DNA of 64,000 nucleotides, from contig JAKNDB010000086.1 of NCBI GenBank assembly GCA_024305405.1, positions 620,001 to 684,000 of the forward strand, written 5' to 3'. The position numbers were made by a program, and so were the translations under genes. The stretch's first letter is position 1. Every line of letters starts with the position of its first letter. This document shows positions 39,355-64,000 of this stretch, piece by piece. Under the pieces are notes generated by a model. The model was not told where the DNA came from. It ran no database searches and saw nothing but the letters and a program-made list of their open reading frames with translations. Source of the stretch: Dirofilaria immitis. Lineage: Eukaryota > Nematoda > Chromadorea > Rhabditida > Onchocercidae.

Positions 39355-42339
39355 AAGGTTCTAAGCTTTAAATTTATTTTGGAAAGACCAATTTGTATAT
39401 AAGTAAAATTAGAAAGTTAGAAAAGCAATAATGGAAAAACATGAGTACTAATATATAGGAAAAGTTAAAAATTGGAAATTTGTTTTTTCCAAGTGTTTAT
39501 AAACGATATCGCTCAATGAATTTCATATTTCCAGCTTTCATGAATATGCTAAGAATTCTTTGTAAATAAAATAAGAAGGATGAGAATTATTATGTAAGAT
39601 TTATTATGTATATGATGCAATCTCTGACTAATGAATCAATTTTTGAATATTTTCGCAATCATTTCCGAAATATAAAAAATTATTCTATTGTTATTGCGAA
39701 TGACTATTGAAGATCGATTTTATAGCTATGCTAAATTAATGAATAACTATTCTTTACTATGTGGAATTATAGGATTCAATAAGAAAAAATTGATTACTAA
39801 GATAGAATTTGTTATAACTATCCAATTAGCATACGATAGGTATAATGTCTTTATGTTTATATAATTAAAATAAATTAATGGTTCGCTATTCACAACAAAT
39901 ATAAACAATTTTGAATTATTTTGTGACATTTTTTAAATATATAGTGGGATGCTTTAATAGGAATTGAATTTCGAAGAGTTCTCTTCATTATTATAAAAAT
40001 TAGTTTTTTTATAGGATGGAGGCTAACATATTTATTTTTTTGATGCACTAAATTTTTGAATGATTTTAAAACTAACAAAATAATAGTGTCACTCACATGT
40101 TAAATTAATGCTAAATTGTCGGAAATGTGGTAACATCTATTCTATATTAATTACTTAAAAAGGAAATAAAATAAGGTTACTGATATTCGTATAGAAATAA
40201 GTTGCTTTTTAAGAATACAGTGACTGAATGTGATTCTCATGGCGAGATAAAAAGATGGAGAGAAGTTTTAAGACCAGAAATACACTGTTCATTTTCTGGA
40301 TAAAACATGGGATTTCTCACTCTTGTAATCTGAGTTAAATGGAACGACTTAGTGTGGTTAAATTTCTTCAAAGTAAGCAAGGTCATCGATTTATTTATTG
40401 AATTGGATGATTGAACATTGTTGTAATTCTGATGCGCTGATAACTTCATTTTCAATTTTATTGTAATTTGCTATGTAATATGACAGATGTAGGACGAGAA
40501 TTATTTTCAGTTATCAGAAGAATGATGCTGAAAAGCAAAGTCTGTAGAAATGAAGGAATGTTAAATATTTCACATCCCGTAATCCCCTTTAAAAATATCA
40601 TTATTCTACAAGTTTTAATTTCCCATTTGTCATAACAGAATCAAAGTTTTTGGATAATTATACTGTTTATTCAATATTTAATTCAAGGATTTTTTTAATT
40701 CGAAATCTATTTTTTTCTTTCATACATAATTCAAAAGATAAGTTTTCTAAAATCGCAACAACAAATAGCCAAGCGATTCTATTTGATTCGTTCAATATTT
40801 AGATTCCCAATTATTAACGTCATTAGATGTCCGACATGATGATGCATTCAGCTTATCTACCACTTTTTTCATTTTTTTTTTTGATTTAGAAGATACAGAA
40901 AAGCGAGAAATGAATCATGTATCACGATGGAAGCACATTTCTTTATTACGGTTGTTTTATGGTATGTAGAAAGCATAAATTGGAAGGTGTGTTTTACATA
41001 ACACTTAAGGAAACTTATTCTTTATCTTATTTCTTCTGAGAAATAGAAGGAATTATAATTATTATTGCATTTTATAGCATTCAGCCTATAATACAAAAGA
41101 AATGCGATAATAAAAGTTTTTGGAATATTTCTATTTTTTATTATACAATATGAGCTATCTAACTTAACTGAAGAAGGGGTGAAAAGCAGTTGAACGATCA
41201 TAAAGTGTATTGAAATATAAATATTTTTATTTTGCTCTCAGAAAGTTTTCGTCTTTAACAAATGGCAAGTGTTAGCAACTTATTTGCAAATCAGAGCAAC
41301 AAGTTTCTCAAGTCAATTTTAGACTTTTGTATTAAGTGAAAATACATAAAATGTCTGAGTAACCCAAAACTTTGGATGAGAAACAATTTAAAAAAAAAGT
41401 AGGGTTCAATACTCTTCCATGCTTTCGAGCAAATATTTTCCGAATATATTTTCTTTCGGGTTAATTGCTTTTTCCAAAAACTTAGTCATGGACTCATGTA
41501 AAAGATTTGAAGTCATATTTTTTCGGTATGCCATTTGCAAAATCTCTAAATAATACTTCATAAATGCCAATTTTGATAATAATTTTGAAGATGAAGATGT
41601 TAGGTAAACTCCATGCCATGTCAATTATTATTTTAATCAATGCCCAAAGAAACTCATTATGATGGATTTGATTATTAATCTTCCAAACACTCGGTTACCA
41701 CTCGTACACATCATGTTGTTAAAAAGATAGTAACATGTCATCATAGTAATTTCAAAGATTTTTTTTCTTGCGTTTCCTTAAAATTCAAAGTAGTGCATCT
41801 TCTGCTTATTGCTATTTTCCTGGAAAATTCCGCACATGAAAAGAAATATCAAAAGAGATGGCTGATTTTGTTCAACTGAAGATTTTTCACATCAATTTTC
41901 ATTACTCTTCAGTTTTCATTGTTCTATATTATAATGCAGATCAGATATTCAGATCAGATATTTTTCCATGGTAAAGCTCAAAATTCATTTAAATCTGAGC
42001 ATTGGCTATTTTGCTAATCTTTAAAAAAGCTACAAAAGCTTACTAATTAATTGTTTGCTTATGGTTCTATCCTTGTCATATTACTATTTCACATTGGCTA
42101 AGCAATTATGTTTAAATTTGTCCGAATAAAACCACAAAATTTATTAGCTCATATTTAGAAAAGGGAAAGAAATTTTTGGCAATTTTACATCCCCAATTTC
42201 ATTCCTTTCTAAATAGCTTATAACGGAGAAGTGCAGCCGAGTGGTAAGCGAGTAAGCTAATTTCTTCCTGTGTGTATGTGTGCTCAAATTTGAAATTTTA
42301 GGAGAAAATTAGACACATATTCATTAATGCTTGTCTATC

Positions 42340-42515
42340 GTGTTTGTATGTATGTGTGTGTGTTTGTATGTATATGTGTGTATGTATGTATGTGTATGTG
42401 TATGTGCGTGTGTATGTATGTGTGTGTGTGTATGTGTATGTGTGTGTTCGTGTGTGTGTGTATATATATGTGTGTATATATGAAGTGTGTGTGTATGTGT
42501 ATGTATGTGTTTATA
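42340..42515. repeat. Imperfect TG/TGTA microsatellite
   Basis: About 175 bp of mixed TG, TGTA and TGTATG units roughly 1 kb upstream of the first zfh-2 coding exon. Cys-Val-Tyr or His-Thr-Ile frames across it are artefacts. Confidence 0.95.
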
Positions 42516-43460
42516 GTTGTATGCAAGATTACGGTAATGCGCTATTAGGGCCTAATAAAGATAAGGGAAGGAAGGAGAAGGCGCGATGGGAGCTAACAGA
42601 ACTAAAGTAAGACGCGGTGAGAAATATAGTTTGTTAAGTTTGATTGGTGGTAAAATAGAGAACTAGAAAGAGGAAAGTATTTTAGATCCATTGAAAAATT
42701 TTTGCAATAATCGGTTTGGAAGCTTTTAACTAAAAGCGAAAAAGGAGGGCCGCCGAAGCCGAAGCCTAAACAAGCCGTTTGAAATAATTATAGTGACTGC
42801 TTCGCTTGATTGCAATTTAGGCGAAATTTGCCTTCTCTTAACAAATATAAACCCATTCAGGGTCCATGCTGTCTTATTTAAACCGTTTCAGGATGCTCTA
42901 ACTGGACTTCCTAATAGAGTAAGTTAGGTGTGCTAGATCTGTAACCATGATATTTGCAGGTGAGAGGAAACTGATGATGATAGAAAGCTTTCACTATAGA
43001 TACCTTAGCCTAATATCCGGTAATTTTGGGACTTTAGAGGAGTTAGTGGTGCATGAATAAGATTAAAGCCATTTCTGACAAATAATTATTTTATTATACA
43101 TACTGAGCTGCTGACTGGGTCTCTAGTATTGGATTGATTACTTGCCACTTCTAAATTTCAAGTTTAAATTCCTAATTTTGGTTTGCTCTTCATTTCAGTT
43201 CTTCACATCAATCTTATTCATCTCTTAATATTGCATATTACATTTTTAGATTTCTCTGCAATTTTTTTGTTCTGTTATCAAAAAGAAACTTATATGAATT
43301 AAATAATGTAGATGATTCTGTTGAAACTCATCAAATATGCTGCTTCATTTTATCACATATTAACTTTTTAACTATTATGATGATGCCGTGCTTTTCTCTT
43401 TTTTAACTTCGAATAATCAGAATGTGTCGATCAAAATTAAAATTTTTCAGCATAAATTGT

Positions 43461-61551
<18,091 letters not shown>

Positions 61552-64000
61552 GTATGTTGTACAGAAGAGCAGTATTAGAATAGAGAAAATAGAATTAGGC
61601 TAACGATATGATCTATTAAATATTAATGATAGTTATTCAGTTTCAACTCTTTTTTAAATTTTATAATAGCACGGAAAGTCTTCCACTAATCTTTATCTTA
61701 ATCTTTTTAGTGTCTTATTCCATTTCTGACCATAGTACTTTATAATTTGGATAAGTTTATTTATTTAATGTCTAGTACTTAAAAGAAAGACTGATAAACT
61801 AAATTACCTTTATTAATTACCGCTATTGCTTTCAAATAGAATTATTTCATTACTTCTGTTTATTAATTCTTCATTCCTTAGACTTGGCAGCACTAAAAAT
61901 TTTGAATCACAAATTACTATTTTTTTCATGCAATTTCTTCAAAGATCGTTTCTAAAATTTACTTTTTAAGAATTTATTCTTGAAATAAGTTTTTATAATA
62001 GCTATGAAAAATAATATGAAAAATATCCCCAAAATCAAGTATAATCTGCGATCACGTGCAGTTAATAGGAGCGCGATTACAGTTGATGCTTTGAAATTTA
62101 AAAAACTAGTTTTCGATTTGCTTCTGCGATTAGTTAGTAGTTAATTGTGGATTGAGTCTGAGGGTAGAGAAACTTGTGGAATCAAAGAGATGATTGGAAA
62201 TAGAGAAGCAAGGAAAAAGAATAATCCTTAATCTTTAAAATTTAAAGTGATCTTGATTGGAAGCAACTATTTATCTTTTATTTCTGTCTCCCTCATTCCA
62301 CAAAATCACTTGTTGGAAATGTACATAAACAATAATTGGTTTGATGAATAGAAAAGAAATAGATGATCCGAGTTGGAAGGAACTGAATAAAACAGTACTA
62401 TGTACCTCCTGCCGAGATTAAATTAATGTAATTATTAGCGAATCGAAACTAAAAATGCCGGCTGTGACGACAAATCTTTGGAATCTAACAAACATAGATG
62501 ATCGACTCCGTTTTATTTCATTCCGAGCATCTCAGTCATAATTTATATCATCCAATTTACAAAATCCCAAAATTTAATTTGTTAGTAATCATGATAGTCA
62601 TATCTGCTAAGGGGACAGTAAACTCTTGCTCCATCACAACTTTAATCTGTCAATGAAATTGCGTATAATAGTGAATTAGATAGAATTCATCGATAAAAAG
62701 TAAACCATTTTCAATTAGTGACAAACTGATTTTTTATTTATTTTACATTTATTTTCATTGTTATTGATGGATTATCCGAAGCGCTAATAGTGTAGTTGTT
62801 ATAAGCAGATGATCGTTGTCCTAAACGGCAGTTTTGGTATCATTAATACAAGATCAAGAAATCATGTTATCTCAGAAATACAGCAATTATAAAATGTCAT
62901 CATCATATTACAGCTATTGTCGGCAATTTTCCATTTCGTAGAGAGACCATGAATCACAAATCGTTAAATTGATATTTGGCAAAAATTAACATTGCTTGTA
63001 TTTACATTTCATAAAGAAGTTTCTCTCTAAGATGAATCAAAATTTCACTCTCTTTTGCTTTGCAAATACTTCGACTTTTGTTTGCTAAACCGTTAATTTT
63101 AAGTTTCCGAGAAAACTGTATCAAAGTTGTGGCTGTAATTGCTGTGACTAGTAATTGTATAATTTGTAATATTTGCAAAACAACGCATATATAATGTTAG
63201 CATGCACATACATGCAGAAGGCAGCAAAACGATAAGCAATTTATGTAAATTTATATTACAAGATATCTTACACTTAATCTGCGAATTAGATAAATGAGAA
63301 CATAAATTCAATTTACATTTTTAATATGATTTAATATGATCAGTGGAAACCCAATGACAAATTATAGAATATCATAACATAAAATTGACATACAAATCTA
63401 GATTCATATCTTCAAGATTTTATTAGCAATTTTACATGAAAACGATTAAAATTTGTAAAAATTCTTTGAAAAGAATAATGTTGCCATAGATCTTCAAAAG
63501 TGTGAGAATAAATAAATAAATTTCTGGAAAAGTTTTTGCTATGAAAATATGAATATTGATGAATAACTTTGAATAGGATGTAATGGTGATGTAATGGTTA
63601 TAACGAATAATATTGTTCATTTTCGTGATTAGTTTTTTTTTTGAAAGCTTGGCTTATCTATTTTTAACCATCACAAGTTATTTGATGTTTTTAAATTAGA
63701 TTATTAATTGGTCTACTTATTTTCTTGATCCATTTTCCAAATTCTTTTCTAGACTGTTAAATTTCCCAAAATAAGGATTGTCCATGATTCCAAAATAATT
63801 ATGAATAATTATAAAGCAATTTTTAAATAGCAGAAATCGTTTTTAATAATTCTAAGTGAAAGTGGTGTGCTGTTGACTAGATATATAATATTTTATTTCC
63901 GGAATATTTTTCGCTTGTAGAATTTTTCATTTTGTGAATCACAAATAGTCAATGAACTATTACGCGCAGGTGACCCTTTACATTTTTTTTTTTTTGAAAA
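61552..64000. other. zfh-2: Start of the next zfh-2 intron, to window end
   Basis: No further exon found in 2.4 kb. A/T-rich with no notable repeat apart from a terminal T12 run. The window ends inside the gene. Confidence 0.5.

Larger units (their letters stand above)
16681..43450. other. Gene-poor region between DHODH and zfh-2
   Basis: About 27 kb in which I find no exon chain, RNA gene or transposon. It contains microsatellites and homopolymers listed separately and one slightly coding-like minus-strand frame at 35595-35807. Its size and position beside a developmental transcription factor suggest dispersed regulatory DNA or a long 5' intron of zfh-2, but no specific element can be named from the sequence alone. 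Confidence 0.5.

Noticed and set aside
42327..42610. Cys/Val/Tyr-rich and His/Thr/Ile-rich frames
   Set aside because: Read-through of the TG/TGTA microsatellite on either strand.

Overview
The window looks like nuclear DNA of a nematode, probably an A+T-rich parasitic lineage. The evidence is the strong A+T bias, introns of GT...TTTCAG type, splice acceptors placed directly before start codons (as in spliced-leader genes), and a ZFHX/zfh-2-type zinc-finger gene. A spirurid or filarial worm would fit, but that is inference and the species cannot be fixed from this sequence. No rRNA, tRNA, CRISPR array or recognisable transposase was found.

Layout. (1) 497-1736, minus strand: a small multi-exon gene of unknown function. 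(2) 1951-2068: a perfect (GT)59 microsatellite, followed by about 3 kb of non-genic DNA with a diverged 75-83 bp duplication (3507-3580 and 3909-3991) and a perfect 12-bp-stem hairpin. (3) 5392-9999, plus: an 11-exon ceramide kinase. (4) About 11166-12133, plus: exon-like fragments of an unrecognised gene. (5) 12233-16253, plus: a class-2 mitochondrial dihydroorotate dehydrogenase that is recognisable from membrane anchor to C-terminus but broken by frame shifts, an in-frame stop and a missing segment. (6) 16254-43450: about 27 kb with no convincing gene, holding a good core-promoter-like site near 16.64 kb and many microsatellites. (7) 43461 to at least 61551, plus: the 5' part of a zfh-2/ZFHX multi-zinc-finger gene in ten in-phase exons, with a 10-kb intron. 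The homeodomain part must lie beyond the window.

How the parts relate. Ceramide kinase, the unknown gene and DHODH are tandem on one strand, and the last two almost touch, so a nematode operon is possible. Single-base deficits occur in ceramide kinase (two) and DHODH (several), while about 1.4 kb of zfh-2 exons shows none. Either the 5-16 kb segment is poorly assembled or the DHODH gene is decaying. The gene deserts on both sides of the first zfh-2 exons, and its giant intron, are what is expected around a developmental transcription factor with dispersed regulatory DNA.
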